The position numbers were made by a program, and so were the translations under genes. From Sphingomonas flavalba (GTDB lineage Bacteria > Pseudomonadota > Alphaproteobacteria > Sphingomonadales > Sphingomonadaceae), in NCBI RefSeq assembly GCF_004796535.1, contig NZ_SPHY01000002.1, forward strand, positions 186,001 through 250,000: a stretch of DNA of 64,000 nucleotides, in the 5' to 3' direction. Positions 23,507 through 32,681 of the stretch are shown here, one piece after another. Under the pieces are notes generated by a model that was given only the letters and a program-made list of their open reading frames with translations, was not told the origin of the DNA and did not search any database. Each line of letters begins with the position of its first letter. Within the stretch, counting starts at the first letter, position 1.

Positions 23507-25782
23507 TCCGCGAAAAGGAATTGCGGCTGGCGCTGGTCTGCTACGGCGGGATCAGCCTTGCCGTCTACATGCACGGCGTCACCAAGGAAATCTGGCGCCT
23601 CGCCCGCGCCAGCCGCGCCTTCCACGATGGCGAGGCCGCCGCCGGGGGCAGCCAGGGCGTCTATCGCGCGCTGCTCGAACGGATAGAGGCGGAGGCGGGC
23701 CTGCGGCTGACCGTATTCACGGATATCGTCACCGGCGCCAGCGCCGGTGGCATCAACGGCGTGTTCCTTGCCCGGGCGGTCGATACCGGCCAGTCGCTCG
23801 ACCCGCTGACCGACCTGTGGCTGGAGGTCGCCGACGTCGAACGGCTGCTCGATCCGGAAGCGCGGGCCGCCTCGCGGCTCAGCAAGATCTGGGCGGCGCC
23901 GCTGGCGATCATGGCCGCCCGGCGCGGCGCCTCGGTCTACGATGTCGACCCCGAGGTGCATGACGAGGTCCGTGCGAAGCTCAGCGCTTTCGTCCGTTCC
24001 CGCTGGTTCGAGCCGCCGTTCGGCGGACCGGGCTTCACCGGCCTGCTGCTCGATGCCCTGCAGGCGATGGCGGAAACGCCAGCCGGCCCGCGCCTGCTGC
24101 CTCCGGCCCAGCCGCTCGACCTGACCGTCACCGTCACCGATTTTCACGGCCATCCGGAACGGGTGCGGTTGAACAGCCCGGCGGAGATCGTCGAGACCGA
24201 ACACCGACTGACCATCGGCTTTACCTGCCCGGCCGGCGGCGGCAGCTTCGCGGCGATCCCCGACCTCGCTTTCGCCTGCCGCGCAACCGCTAGCTTCCCC
24301 GGCGCCTTTCCCGCGTTCACCGTCGTCGAGCTTGACGGCGTGCTGGCCGAACGGGGCATCGCCTGGCCGGGGCGCGATGCCTTCCTTGCCCGCGCACTTC
24401 CCGCGCACAGCGCGGCGGATGCCGCCGAGCAGGCGGTGCTGATCGACGGGTCGGTGTTGGCCAACGCGCCGTTCCGCCCGGCCTTCGACGCGCTGAAACG
24501 TCGCCCGGCGCGCCGCGAGGTTGACCGCCGTTTCGTCTATATCGACCCGAAGCCTGGCATCCGCAGCGTCAAGCTGCTTGGCGGCGCCGGCAAGGCTCCC
24601 GGCTTCTTCACCACCATCCTCGGCGCGCTGTCCGACATCCCGCGCGAACAGCCGATTCGCGATACGCTGGAGGCGATCGCCGGCCGTTCGGCCCGGGTCA
24701 CCCGCACGCGCCGGATCATCGATTCCCTGCAGGGAGAAGTGGAGGAAGCGATCGAGGCGCTCTATGGCCGCACCTTCTTCCTCGACCGGCCGACGCCGGC
24801 ACGGCTGGCGGCGTGGCGCGCTAAGGCGCAGACCGCCGCCGCCAGGCAGGCCGGTTCCGCCTATGCCGCATACGGCCATCTGAAGGTCGCGAGCATCATC
24901 GAGGAAATCGCCTCGCTGTTCGAACGGGTCGGCTGGCGCGGCGACCGCACCGCACTGCGCGATTCGCTGTGGGATCATTGTCAGGCCGCCGGCCTCGATC
25001 GGGTGACCGGCTCGGCCGGCGGGGCGACGGCGGCGGCGATCACCTTCTTCCGCGCCCACGACCTCGGCTTCCGCATCCGCCGGCTGCGTTCGCTGGCCCT
25101 CCGGCTCGCCGCTCTGTCGGAAGGCGGGGACGACGCGATCGAAGCGATGCGGAAGGAAGTCTATACCCTGCTGTCGCCCTATCTCGACCGTGAGACGCCG
25201 CAATTCTACCCGCCGGCGCTCGCCGAGTTGCTGGCGGTGAACGACCTGCCCGCCGCGCTCGACAGCCTCGCCGGCCTGCGCGCGCTCAGCGCCGTCGACA
25301 TGGAAACCGATGCCCGGCTGGCGGCGGCGATGGCCGGCCTGCCGCGCGGCCAGCGGCGGGAAATGCTGCTCACCTATCTCGGCTTCCCTTTCTACGACAT
25401 TGCCACGCTGTCGCTGACCCAGGGCGAGACCGGCGGGGAGTTCGATCCGGTCAAGGTCGATCGGATCGCGCCGGACGATTGCACCTCGATCCGTGCCGGC
25501 GGGGCGGAGGCGACGTTGAAGGGCATCCGCTTCAACAGCTTCGGCGCCTTCTTCAGCCGCGCCTATCGCGAGAACGACTATCTGTGGGGCCGGCTCCACG
25601 GCGCGGAGCGGGTGATCGACCTGCTCGTCTCGACATTGCCGGAGGGGGTGACGTTGCCGCCCGGCGCCGTCACCACCTGCAAACGAGAGGCGTTCCTCGC
25701 CATCCTCGATGAAGAGGAGCCGCGCCTCTCCGCCGTTCCGCAGCTATTCGCGCAGCTCCGCCAGGAAATCGGCAGCGCCTGA
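23503..25782 (+). CDS. Patatin-like phospholipase with long C-terminal region
   Basis: 759 residues. N-terminal patatin domain (about 1-400): oxyanion-hole YGGISLAVYMHG, nucleophile S80 in GASAGG, and the dyad aspartate D315 in LIDGSVLANAPF. The remaining ~360 residues are alpha-helical and resemble the DUF3376 extension of large bacterial patatins. No signal peptide; cytosolic or membrane-associated acyl hydrolase. Coupled to the EEP-family gene upstream. Lipid substrate unknown. Confidence 0.82.
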   Translation: MIREKELRLALVCYGGISLAVYMHGVTKEIWRLARASRAFHDGEAAAGGSQGVYRALLERIEAEAGLRLTVFTDIVTGASAGGINGVFLARAVDTGQSLDPLTDLWLEVADVERLLDPEARAASRLSKIWAAPLAIMAARRGASVYDVDPEVHDEVRAKLSAFVRSRWFEPPFGGPGFTGLLLDALQAMAETPAGPRLLPPAQPLDLTVTVTDFHGHPERVRLNSPAEIVETEHRLTIGFTCPAGGGSFAAIPDLAFACRATASFPGAFPAFTVVELDGVLAERGIAWPGRDAFLARALPAHSAADAAEQAVLIDGSVLANAPFRPAFDALKRRPARREVDRRFVYIDPKPGIRSVKLLGGAGKAPGFFTTILGALSDIPREQPIRDTLEAIAGRSARVTRTRRIIDSLQGEVEEAIEALYGRTFFLDRPTPARLAAWRAKAQTAAARQAGSAYAAYGHLKVASIIEEIASLFERVGWRGDRTALRDSLWDHCQAAGLDRVTGSAGGATAAAITFFRAHDLGFRIRRLRSLALRLAALSEGGDDAIEAMRKEVYTLLSPYLDRETPQFYPPALAELLAVNDLPAALDSLAGLRALSAVDMETDARLAAAMAGLPRGQRREMLLTYLGFPFYDIATLSLTQGETGGEFDPVKVDRIAPDDCTSIRAGGAEATLKGIRFNSFGAFFSRAYRENDYLWGRLHGAERVIDLLVSTLPEGVTLPPGAVTTCKREAFLAILDEEEPRLSAVPQLFAQLRQEIGSA

Positions 25783-25856
25783 CCGCCCGGCCCTGACTCG
25801 CCTTTCCGCGCCATTCTGCATAGAGTGGGCCCGACCGGAAGCAGACGGAAACGACC

Positions 25857-26186
25857 ATGCAATTCCTGAAAACCCTGTTCTGGGCTGTGCTTGCCGTGCT
25901 CATCGCCCTGTTCTGCTACAACAACTGGGTGGTGGTGCCGGTGAACCTGTGGGACGGGCTGATCCTCGAAACCAAGCTGCCGATGCTGCTGCTCGTCGCC
26001 TTCCTCGTCGGCCTGCTGCCGGCGCTGCTGCTCCACGGCGCCGCGCGCTGGCGCTGGCGCCGCCGGCTGGAGGCGAGCGAGCGCGCCTTGGCCGACGAAC
26101 GCGCCGCCAACGCCCCGCCGGTTCCCCCGGCCCCGGCGCAGACGATCGCCCCAGGCGCCGCCGCCGACATGGCGCCGTTGCCGTGA
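25857..26186 (+). CDS. lapA: LapA-domain (DUF1049) membrane protein
   Basis: 109 residues. Two transmembrane helices (residues 4-22 and about 42-62) separated by NNWVVVPVNLWDGLILETK, then a charged coiled tail and a Pro/Ala-rich end. LapA proteins work with LapB in lipopolysaccharide control in enterobacteria; no lapB is present here. pyrF follows with a GTGA overlap, an order common in alphaproteobacteria. Confidence 0.8.
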   Translation: MQFLKTLFWAVLAVLIALFCYNNWVVVPVNLWDGLILETKLPMLLLVAFLVGLLPALLLHGAARWRWRRRLEASERALADERAANAPPVPPAPAQTIAPGAAADMAPLP

Positions 26187-26857
26187 GCAGCTGCATCTAC
26201 GTCGCGCTCGACACGCCCGACCTCGACCGGGCGATGGCGATTGCCCAGCGCGTCGCCAGCCATATCGGCGGCATCAAGCTCGGCCTCGAATTCTTCTCCG
26301 CCAACGGCCGCGCCGGGGTGCGCGACATGGCGTCGCTCGGCCTGCCGATCTTCCTCGACCTGAAGCTGCACGACATCCCCAACACCGTCGCCAAGGCGAT
26401 CCAGGCGCTGCGCCCGCTAAAGCCGGCGATCCTGACCGTCCACGCCGCCGGCGGCAGGGCAATGATGGAGGATGCGAAGGCCGCCGCCCCCGCCGGCACC
26501 AAGGTCGTCGCGGTCACCGTGCTGACCAGCCTCGACAACCGCGACCTCGGCCGGATCGGCGTACCCGACGGTTCCGCCGCGCAAGTCGAGCGGCTGACCC
26601 TGCTCGCTCGCGACGCCGGTCTGGACGGTGTCGTCTGCTCCGGCGCGGAGGTTGCGGCGGCGAAGGCGCTGTGGCCCGACGGCTTCTTCGTCGTCCCCGG
26701 CGTCCGCCCGGCCGACGGCAACAGCGGCGACCAGAAGCGGGTGGCGACGCCGCGCGCCGCGCTTGATGCCGGCGCCTCGATCCTGGTCATCGGCCGCCCG
26801 ATCACCCAGGCCGCCGACCCGGACCAGGCCGCCCGCGCGATCAAGGCGACGCTGTAG
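26183..26857 (+). CDS. pyrF: Orotidine-5'-phosphate decarboxylase
   Basis: 224 residues from GTG 26183. It converts OMP to UMP. Active-site array FLDLKLHDIPNTV (K and D residues), VALDTPD at the N-terminus, and the phosphate-binding GVRPADG...VIGRPIT. The GTG start overlaps the lapA stop, which removes a long false N-terminal extension. Confidence 0.96.
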   Translation: MSSCIYVALDTPDLDRAMAIAQRVASHIGGIKLGLEFFSANGRAGVRDMASLGLPIFLDLKLHDIPNTVAKAIQALRPLKPAILTVHAAGGRAMMEDAKAAAPAGTKVVAVTVLTSLDNRDLGRIGVPDGSAAQVERLTLLARDAGLDGVVCSGAEVAAAKALWPDGFFVVPGVRPADGNSGDQKRVATPRAALDAGASILVIGRPITQAADPDQAARAIKATL

Positions 26858-26864
26858 GGGGTGG

Positions 26865-26956
26865 GTGCCTCCCTCGACTGCGCTCGGGATGGACGGAAGT
26901 TAAGAAGTGGGTGCGTCTCCCTCTGCGTCTATTCCGAGCGCAGTCGAGGGACGCAC
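26865..26956. repeat. Inverted-repeat element between pyrF and trpF
   Basis: Two arms, 26865-26887 and 26934-26956, are inverted complements over 23 nt with a single mismatch; the inner 18 nt match exactly. The 46-nt loop has no gene. It is in the 154-nt gap between pyrF and trpF, so the transcript would carry a long hairpin there. The arm sequence (CCTCGACTGCGCTCGG core) resembles dispersed intergenic repeats of sphingomonads. Confidence 0.75.
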
Positions 26957-27011
26957 GCCCCCCGGAAGCCACCCGGTTCCCTTCTACCCCCATACCGCCT
27001 AAAGCCTCCCG

Positions 27012-27653
27012 ATGCCCGCCACCGCGAAAATCTGCGGCCTGACCACGCCGGACACCGTCGATGCCGCCATCGCCGGGGGCGCCAGCCATGTCGGCTTCGT
27101 GTTCTTCCCGCCCAGCCCACGCCATTTGCCGCTGGACCGGGCATCGGCGCTGGCCGCGCGGGTGCCCGATCGCACGCGCCGCGTCGGCGTGTTCGTCGAC
27201 CCTGACGACGCGCTGCTCGATGCCACCCTAGCCGCCGTCCGGCCGGCGGTGCTGCAACTGCACAAGACCGCGCCCGCCCGCATCGCCGCCATTCGTGCCC
27301 GCTTCCCCACCGTCGCGCTATGGCCGGTCGTCGCCGTCCGCACCCGTGCCGACCTCGACGGCGCCCGCCCCTTCGCTCCGCTCGCCGAACGCATCCTCTA
27401 CGACGCCAAGACGCCGGCCAGCGCCGCCTTGCCCGGCGGCATGGGCCTGCGTTTCGACTGGCGGCTGCTCGACGGCTTTGTCCATCCGTGCCGCTGGCTG
27501 CTGTCGGGCGGGCTGGATGCCGGCAATGTCGGCGAGGCGATCGCCGCGACCGGCGCCGATCTCGTCGATGTCTCCTCCGGCGTCGAAACCGCGCCGGGCA
27601 TCAAGGATGTGGACAAGATCGCCGCATTCCTTAAAGCCATTCGCCTGTCATGA
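27012..27653 (+). CDS. trpF: Phosphoribosylanthranilate isomerase
   Basis: 213 residues. TIM barrel with N-terminal KICGLTTPD (catalytic C), [21 protein letters not shown] and the phosphate-binding [14 protein letters not shown] with the late DVSSGVE. It performs the Amadori rearrangement in tryptophan synthesis. Stop overlaps the trpB start by 4 nt. Confidence 0.97.
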   Translation: MPATAKICGLTTPDTVDAAIAGGASHVGFVFFPPSPRHLPLDRASALAARVPDRTRRVGVFVDPDDALLDATLAAVRPAVLQLHKTAPARIAAIRARFPTVALWPVVAVRTRADLDGARPFAPLAERILYDAKTPASAALPGGMGLRFDWRLLDGFVHPCRWLLSGGLDAGNVGEAIAATGADLVDVSSGVETAPGIKDVDKIAAFLKAIRLS

Positions 27654-28861
27654 CCCTGCCCAACACGCTTAAAAGCCAGCCCGACGAAACCGGGCATTTC
27701 GGCCAGTTCGGCGGCCGCTACGTCGCCGAGACGCTGATGCCGCTGATCCTTGATCTGGAACGCGAATACCGCTCCGCCAAGGCCGATCCCGCCTTCGACG
27801 CCGAATTCCGCGATCTGCTGCGCCAGTATGTCGGCCGCCCCAATCCGCTCTACTTCGCCCGGCGGCTGACCGAGGAACTGGGCGGCGCGAAAATCTACCT
27901 GAAGCGCGAGGAGCTGAACCACACCGGCGCGCACAAGATCAACAATTGCATCGGCCAGATCCTGCTTGCCCGGCGAATGGGCAAGGGGCGGATCATCGCG
28001 GAAACCGGCGCCGGCCAGCATGGCGTGGCGACGGCGACGGTCGCGGCGCTGTTCGGTCTGCCCTGTACCATCTTCATGGGCGCGGTCGACGTCGCCCGCC
28101 AGCGGCCCAACGTATTCCGCATGAAGCTACTCGGCGCCGATGTCGTCGCGGTCGAAAGCGGCGCACAGACGCTGAAGGACGCGATGAACGAGGCGCTGCG
28201 CCATTGGGTCGCGAACGTCCGCGACACCTTCTACATCATCGGCACGGCCGCCGGCCCCCACCCCTATCCGGAGCTGGTCCGCGATTTCCAGTCGGTCATC
28301 GGCCGCGAGGCGCGCGAACAGATCCTGGCGACGGAAGGCCGCCTGCCCGACATGCTGATCGCCCCGGTCGGCGGCGGGTCGAACGCGATCGGCCTGTTCC
28401 ACCCGTTCCTGGATGACGAAGGCGTCGAGATCGTCGGCGTCGAGGCGGCGGGCGACGGTCTGTCGACGAACCGCCACGCCGCCAGCATCGCCGGCGGTAG
28501 CCCTGGTATCCTCCACGGCAACCGTACCTACCTGCTCCAGGACGCGGACGGCCAGATCACCGAGGCGCACAGCATCTCCGCCGGGCTCGACTATCCCGGC
28601 ATCGGCCCGGAACACAGCTGGCTGCATAGCATCGGCCGAGTCCGCTACGAACCGGCTACGGACGCGGAGGCGCTCGCCTCGTTCCAGCGGCTGTGCCGGC
28701 TGGAAGGGATCATTCCCGCGCTTGAATCCGCCCATGCGCTTGTCGCGGCGGAACGGCTGGCGCCGGCGATGGCGAAGGACAAGATCATCATCGTCAACCT
28801 GTCCGGGCGGGGCGACAAGGATATCTTCACTGTCGCCGACGCGCTCGGGGTAAAGCTGTGA
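27650..28861 (+). CDS. trpB: Tryptophan synthase beta chain
   Basis: 403 residues, normal length. PLP lysine in HTGAHKINN, phosphate loop GGGSNAIG, and [15 protein letters not shown]. It condenses indole and serine to tryptophan in the alpha2beta2 complex. Overlaps trpF and trpA by 4 nt each. Confidence 0.98.
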   Translation: MTLPNTLKSQPDETGHFGQFGGRYVAETLMPLILDLEREYRSAKADPAFDAEFRDLLRQYVGRPNPLYFARRLTEELGGAKIYLKREELNHTGAHKINNCIGQILLARRMGKGRIIAETGAGQHGVATATVAALFGLPCTIFMGAVDVARQRPNVFRMKLLGADVVAVESGAQTLKDAMNEALRHWVANVRDTFYIIGTAAGPHPYPELVRDFQSVIGREAREQILATEGRLPDMLIAPVGGGSNAIGLFHPFLDDEGVEIVGVEAAGDGLSTNRHAASIAGGSPGILHGNRTYLLQDADGQITEAHSISAGLDYPGIGPEHSWLHSIGRVRYEPATDAEALASFQRLCRLEGIIPALESAHALVAAERLAPAMAKDKIIIVNLSGRGDKDIFTVADALGVKL

Positions 28862-29649
28862 CCGCCCGCCTCTCCGCCGCTTTCGCCAAAGGGCGCCCGG
28901 CGCTCGTCACCTTCATCACCGGTGGCGATCCAACCCCGGCGGATACCGGCGCGATCCTCGACGCGCTGGTCGCTGGGGGCGCCGACGTGGTCGAACTCGG
29001 CATGCCGTTCACCGATCCGATGGCGGACGGCCCGGCGATCCAGAAGGCCAATCTGCGCGCGCTCGCCGCCGGCACCACCACCGCGGGCCTGCTGGCGATC
29101 GTCGCCGCCTTTCGCGGCCGCCACCCGGAGGTGCCGCTGGTGCTGATGGGCTATGCCAACCCGATGCTGCGTCGGGGCGCGGACTGGTTCGCCGAACAGG
29201 CCGCCGCCGCCGGGGTCGACGGGGTGATCTGCGTCGACATCCCGCCAGAAGAAGACGCCGTTCTCGGCCCGGCGCTGCGCGCCGCCGGAGTCGCGCCGAT
29301 CCGGCTGGCGACGCCGACCACCGACGCCGCCCGCCTGCCCGCCGTCCTCGCCGGCGCCGGCGGCTTCCTCTATTATGTCTCGGTCGCTGGCATCACCGGC
29401 CTGCAACAGGCCGCGCAGGCCAGCATCGATGCAGCCGTCACCCGGTTGAAGGCCGAAACCGGCCTGCCGGTCGCCGTCGGCTTCGGCATCCGCACGCCGG
29501 AACAGGCAGCCGCCGTCGCGCGGGTCGCCGACGGCGTCGTCGTCGGCTCGGCGCTGGTCGACATCATCGCGCGCGACGGCGCCCAAGCGCCCGCCGCCAT
29601 TACCGCCTATACCGCCGATCTCGCCCGCGCGATCGCTGGAGCTGCCTGA
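28858..29649 (+). CDS. trpA: Tryptophan synthase alpha chain
   Basis: 263 residues. Catalytic E in [18 protein letters not shown] and D of [11 protein letters not shown], plus [10 protein letters not shown] near the end. It cleaves indole-3-glycerol phosphate. The start is GTG, overlapping the trpB stop. Followed by accD after 12 nt. Confidence 0.97.
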   Translation: MTARLSAAFAKGRPALVTFITGGDPTPADTGAILDALVAGGADVVELGMPFTDPMADGPAIQKANLRALAAGTTTAGLLAIVAAFRGRHPEVPLVLMGYANPMLRRGADWFAEQAAAAGVDGVICVDIPPEEDAVLGPALRAAGVAPIRLATPTTDAARLPAVLAGAGGFLYYVSVAGITGLQQAAQASIDAAVTRLKAETGLPVAVGFGIRTPEQAAAVARVADGVVVGSALVDIIARDGAQAPAAITAYTADLARAIAGAA

Positions 29650-29661
29650 GGAGACCGCCGC

Positions 29662-30510
29662 ATGAGCTGGCTCAACCGCGTCCGCAACGCCCTGCCCTTC
29701 ATCGCCAAGCGCGAGACGCCCGACAATCTGTGGCACAAATGCGCGTCCTGCGGGCAGCTGATCTTCGCGCGCGAGTGGGAAGAAAATCTCAGCGTCTGTC
29801 CGAAATGCGGCCGGCATGACCGGATCGGCGCGCGCGCGCGCTTCCGCCAGGTCTTCGACGAAGGCAGCTATACGCTGTTGCCCAACCCGAAGGTGGTGGA
29901 AGACCCACTGAAATTCCGCGATTCCAAACGCTATGCCGACCGGCTGAAACAGGCCCGCGCCGACACCCAGGAACCGGACGCGCTGCTTAATGCGCGCGGC
30001 ACTATCGGCGGCGAACGCGCGGTCGTCGGCGTGCAGGATTTCGGCTTCATGGGCGGGTCGATGGGGCTTGGCGTTGGCGCTGCCTTCGTCACCGGCGCCC
30101 AGGCGGCGATCGCCGACCGCTGCCCCTACATCATCTTCACCGCTGCCGGTGGCGCCCGGATGCAGGAGGGCATATTGTCGCTGATGCAGATGCCCAAGAC
30201 CACCGTCGCCATCGCCGAATTGCGCGAGGCCGGCCTGCCCTACATCGTCGTAATGACCGATCCGACGACCGGCGGTGTCACCGCCAGCTACGCGATGCTC
30301 GGTGACGTCCATATCGCCGAACCGAACGCCCTGATCGGCTTCGCCGGCCAGCGGGTGATCGAAAGCACGATCCGCGAGAAACTGCCGGAGGGGTTCCAGC
30401 GCGCCGAGTATCTGCTCGACCATGGCATGCTCGACATGGTTGTCGCCCGCAAGGACATGAAGACCACCCTCGCCCGCCTGATCGCCTACCTCGCCCCCGT
30501 CCCGGCCTGA
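29662..30510 (+). CDS. accD: Acetyl-CoA carboxylase carboxyltransferase subunit beta
   Basis: 282 residues. C4 zinc ribbon (KCASCGQL and CPKCGRHD), then the crotonase-like domain with [26 protein letters not shown] and [18 protein letters not shown]. Partner of the AccA encoded at 12.7-13.7 kb. The trpA-accD-folC order is typical for alphaproteobacteria. Confidence 0.98.
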   Translation: MSWLNRVRNALPFIAKRETPDNLWHKCASCGQLIFAREWEENLSVCPKCGRHDRIGARARFRQVFDEGSYTLLPNPKVVEDPLKFRDSKRYADRLKQARADTQEPDALLNARGTIGGERAVVGVQDFGFMGGSMGLGVGAAFVTGAQAAIADRCPYIIFTAAGGARMQEGILSLMQMPKTTVAIAELREAGLPYIVVMTDPTTGGVTASYAMLGDVHIAEPNALIGFAGQRVIESTIREKLPEGFQRAEYLLDHGMLDMVVARKDMKTTLARLIAYLAPVPA

Positions 30511-30528
30511 TCCAGGCGCCTGCCCTTC

Positions 30529-30642
30529 CCCGTCATTCCCGCGTAGGCGGGAATCTCCCTTCTCCCACACGGACGCACGCCCTATGCGAGCCAACAGCGA
30601 GCTGCCCACCACGGGGATTCCCGCCTACGCGGGAATGACGGG
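30529..30642. repeat. Inverted-repeat (REP-like) element between accD and folC
   Basis: Arms 30529-30555 and 30616-30642 are perfect 27-nt inverted complements around a 60-nt loop with no gene. Each arm also contains a shorter internal inverted repeat (TTCCCGC...GCGGGAA). This matches the widespread proteobacterial GTCATTCCCGC...GCGGGAAT family. It occupies the 173-nt gap between accD and folC and could act as terminator or processing site. Confidence 0.85.
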
Positions 30643-30683
30643 ATAAAAAGTTCATAGATCTGAGATCCGAGCCGCCACCGAAC

Positions 30684-32183
30684 ATGGATTTCGCCCATTC
30701 CGCCGACCCGGCCGTCCAGCGCCAGCTCGACCGCCTGACCCTGTTGTCGCCGGGGCGCGACATCCTCGGTCTGAACCGCATCGCCACCCTGCTCGCCCGC
30801 CTCGGCGACCCGCAACTGCAACTGCCGCCGGTGTTCCATGTCGCCGGCACCAACGGCAAGGGATCGACCTGTGCGTTCCTGCGCGCGATGCAGGAGGCGG
30901 CGGGCAAGCGCGTCCACGTCTATTCAAGCCCCCATCTCGTCCGCTTCAATGAACGAATCCGCCTCGCCGGGCGGCTGATCGACGACGCGCTGCTGGCGCC
31001 GCTTTTGGAGGAGGTGCTGGCCGTCGCCGGTGATCTTCAGGCGAGCTTTTTCGAGGTGACGACCGCCGCCGCCTTCCTCGCCTTCGCCCGCGTGCCGGCG
31101 GACGCCTGCGTGATCGAGGTTGGGCTTGGCGGCCGGCTCGACGCGACCAACGTCATCCCGGCGCCGGTCGTCTGCGGCATCGCCCAGCTCGGCATCGATC
31201 ATCAGGCCTTCCTCGGCGACAAGGCGGAACAGATCGCGGCGGAAAAGGCGGGGATCGCCCGTGCCGGGGTGCCGCTCGTCACCCTCGCCTATTCCGCCAG
31301 CGTCGCCGAATCGGTCCGCGCCGTCGCGGCGGTCGCCGGCGCGCCGGTCCACAGCCTTGGTGAGGGCTGGACCATAGACGAGCATCCGTTCGCCTATCGC
31401 GACGCGTTTGGCACTGTCGCCCTGCCCGAACCCGGCCTCGCCGGCGCCCACCAGCATCTGAACGCCGCCCTTGCGGTTGCCATGCTGCGCCACCAGCAGG
31501 CGATCGTGGTTTCCGAGTCGGACATCGCCGCCGGCATTGCCGCGACCCGCTGGCCGGCGCGCCTCCAGCCGCTCCACCACGGCGTCCTCGTCGCCACGCT
31601 GCCGCCCGGCACCACGTTGCTGCTCGACGGCGGCCATAACCCCGCCGCTGCCGAGGCGCTGGCGATCCATCTCGGCGGCCAGCGGATCACGATGATCCTC
31701 GGCATGCTCGCCAACAAAGATATCGAAGGCTTCCTCCGCCTGCTTGCGCCGATGGTCGCCCGCCTGGTCGCGGTGCCGGTGCCCGGTCACGACCATCACC
31801 CCCCGGCCACCATCGCCGCCACCGCCGCCGCGTTCGGCATTTCAGCGACGACCGCCGCCGACATCCCCACCGCCCTCACCATCGCCGCAACACCGGTCCT
31901 GGCACCCCCGCCGCCCTCCGCCGTTGGAACCGACGCTCCCCCCGCTATGACGCCAGCTACGGACAGCCACACCCCCGCCGTACCGACGGGCGCCTCTGGC
32001 ACCACGGTAGCTCCCGACCTCCACGCCCCCGGCATGGCGGCGGCCGCAGACGCTTCCAACGCTTCGCAGCACGCCTCCGGCGCGCCGGCGGGATCGCCCG
32101 GTCGCCCCGGCACGATCCTGATTGCCGGTTCGCTCTATCTCGCCGGCGTTGCCCTCGCGCTCAACGGCACGCCGCCCGATTGA
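30684..32183 (+). CDS. folC: Bifunctional dihydrofolate/folylpolyglutamate synthase
   Basis: 499 residues, about 60-80 longer than usual. Mur-ligase-like ATPase with P-loop VAGTNGKGST, YSSPHLVRFNERIR, VEVGLGGRLDATNV (with variation) and DGGHNPAA. It adds glutate to dihydropteroate and folates. The extra length is a low-complexity Ala/Pro/Thr/Ser segment at about residues 403-475, just before the final conserved strand (LIAGSLYLAG). ATG 30684 start; the repeat element precedes it. Confidence 0.93.
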   Translation: MDFAHSADPAVQRQLDRLTLLSPGRDILGLNRIATLLARLGDPQLQLPPVFHVAGTNGKGSTCAFLRAMQEAAGKRVHVYSSPHLVRFNERIRLAGRLIDDALLAPLLEEVLAVAGDLQASFFEVTTAAAFLAFARVPADACVIEVGLGGRLDATNVIPAPVVCGIAQLGIDHQAFLGDKAEQIAAEKAGIARAGVPLVTLAYSASVAESVRAVAAVAGAPVHSLGEGWTIDEHPFAYRDAFGTVALPEPGLAGAHQHLNAALAVAMLRHQQAIVVSESDIAAGIAATRWPARLQPLHHGVLVATLPPGTTLLLDGGHNPAAAEALAIHLGGQRITMILGMLANKDIEGFLRLLAPMVARLVAVPVPGHDHHPPATIAATAAAFGISATTAADIPTALTIAATPVLAPPPPSAVGTDAPPAMTPATDSHTPAVPTGASGTTVAPDLHAPGMAAAADASNASQHASGAPAGSPGRPGTILIAGSLYLAGVALALNGTPPD

Positions 32184-32252
32184 TATTATTGCGATTGACT
32201 TGCAATAGCGTCCTATGGTGTGATTTGACCCTGATAACCAAGGGAGTCGTCC

Positions 32253-32681
32253 ATGCCCGCTGCCGCCGATTTCTCGACCATGCTGCCGCACCCGATCCCC
32301 ACCGACGATCGGGCGCGGCTGCTGCTGTTCGCGATCCGGCGGATGGCGGCGGGCGGCCTCGCTGATGCCCACGCCGCCGCCGCCTTCCTCGGCGCCTTCG
32401 GCAAGAGCTACCGCCGCCCCCTCGTCCTGCTGCGCGCGTTGATGGCGGAAATGGCGCGTGCCGCCGCCAACCCGATCATCGTCGCCCCCTGCTGCTGCCC
32501 GCGCATGACCGATGGCGAATCGACGCTGCTAACCGCGATCGCCACTTCGGAGGCCGACCCGCGCGGCGCCCGTCGCCGGCTTGGCGCGCTGCTGCCGAGC
32601 AGCCAGTCGCTCGGCGCCCTGTCGAGCGCCCAGGCGGTCAGCCGCGCCTTTGCCGATCTAGGCCGGCCGCTCCTTGCCTGA
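32253..32681 (+). CDS. DUF6628 family protein
   Basis: 142 residues, small and soluble. It has an Ala/Arg-rich helical N-terminal half (LLLFAIRRMAAGGLADAHAA), a helix FLGAFGKSYRRPLVLLRALM, then C80-C81-C82 in APCCCPRMT and a disordered C-terminal stretch. The CCC-P-R-M-T motif is the family hallmark in sphingomonads. Function unknown; metal or redox binding is possible. Its 3' end overlaps the convergent ampG gene by 24 nt. Confidence 0.7.
   Translation: MPAAADFSTMLPHPIPTDDRARLLLFAIRRMAAGGLADAHAAAAFLGAFGKSYRRPLVLLRALMAEMARAAANPIIVAPCCCPRMTDGESTLLTAIATSEADPRGARRRLGALLPSSQSLGALSSAQAVSRAFADLGRPLLA

Noticed and set aside
23332-25599. 755-codon minus-strand open frame opposite the patatin gene
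   Set aside because: Composition is Arg/Gln/Glu-heavy and unlike real proteins. The plus strand has an intact patatin catalytic site in a translationally coupled gene.
26865-30642. Two inverted repeats considered as a CRISPR or transposon pair
   Set aside because: The two elements differ in sequence, lie 4 kb apart, and flank housekeeping trp/acc genes; there are no direct repeats with spacers, target duplications or transposase.
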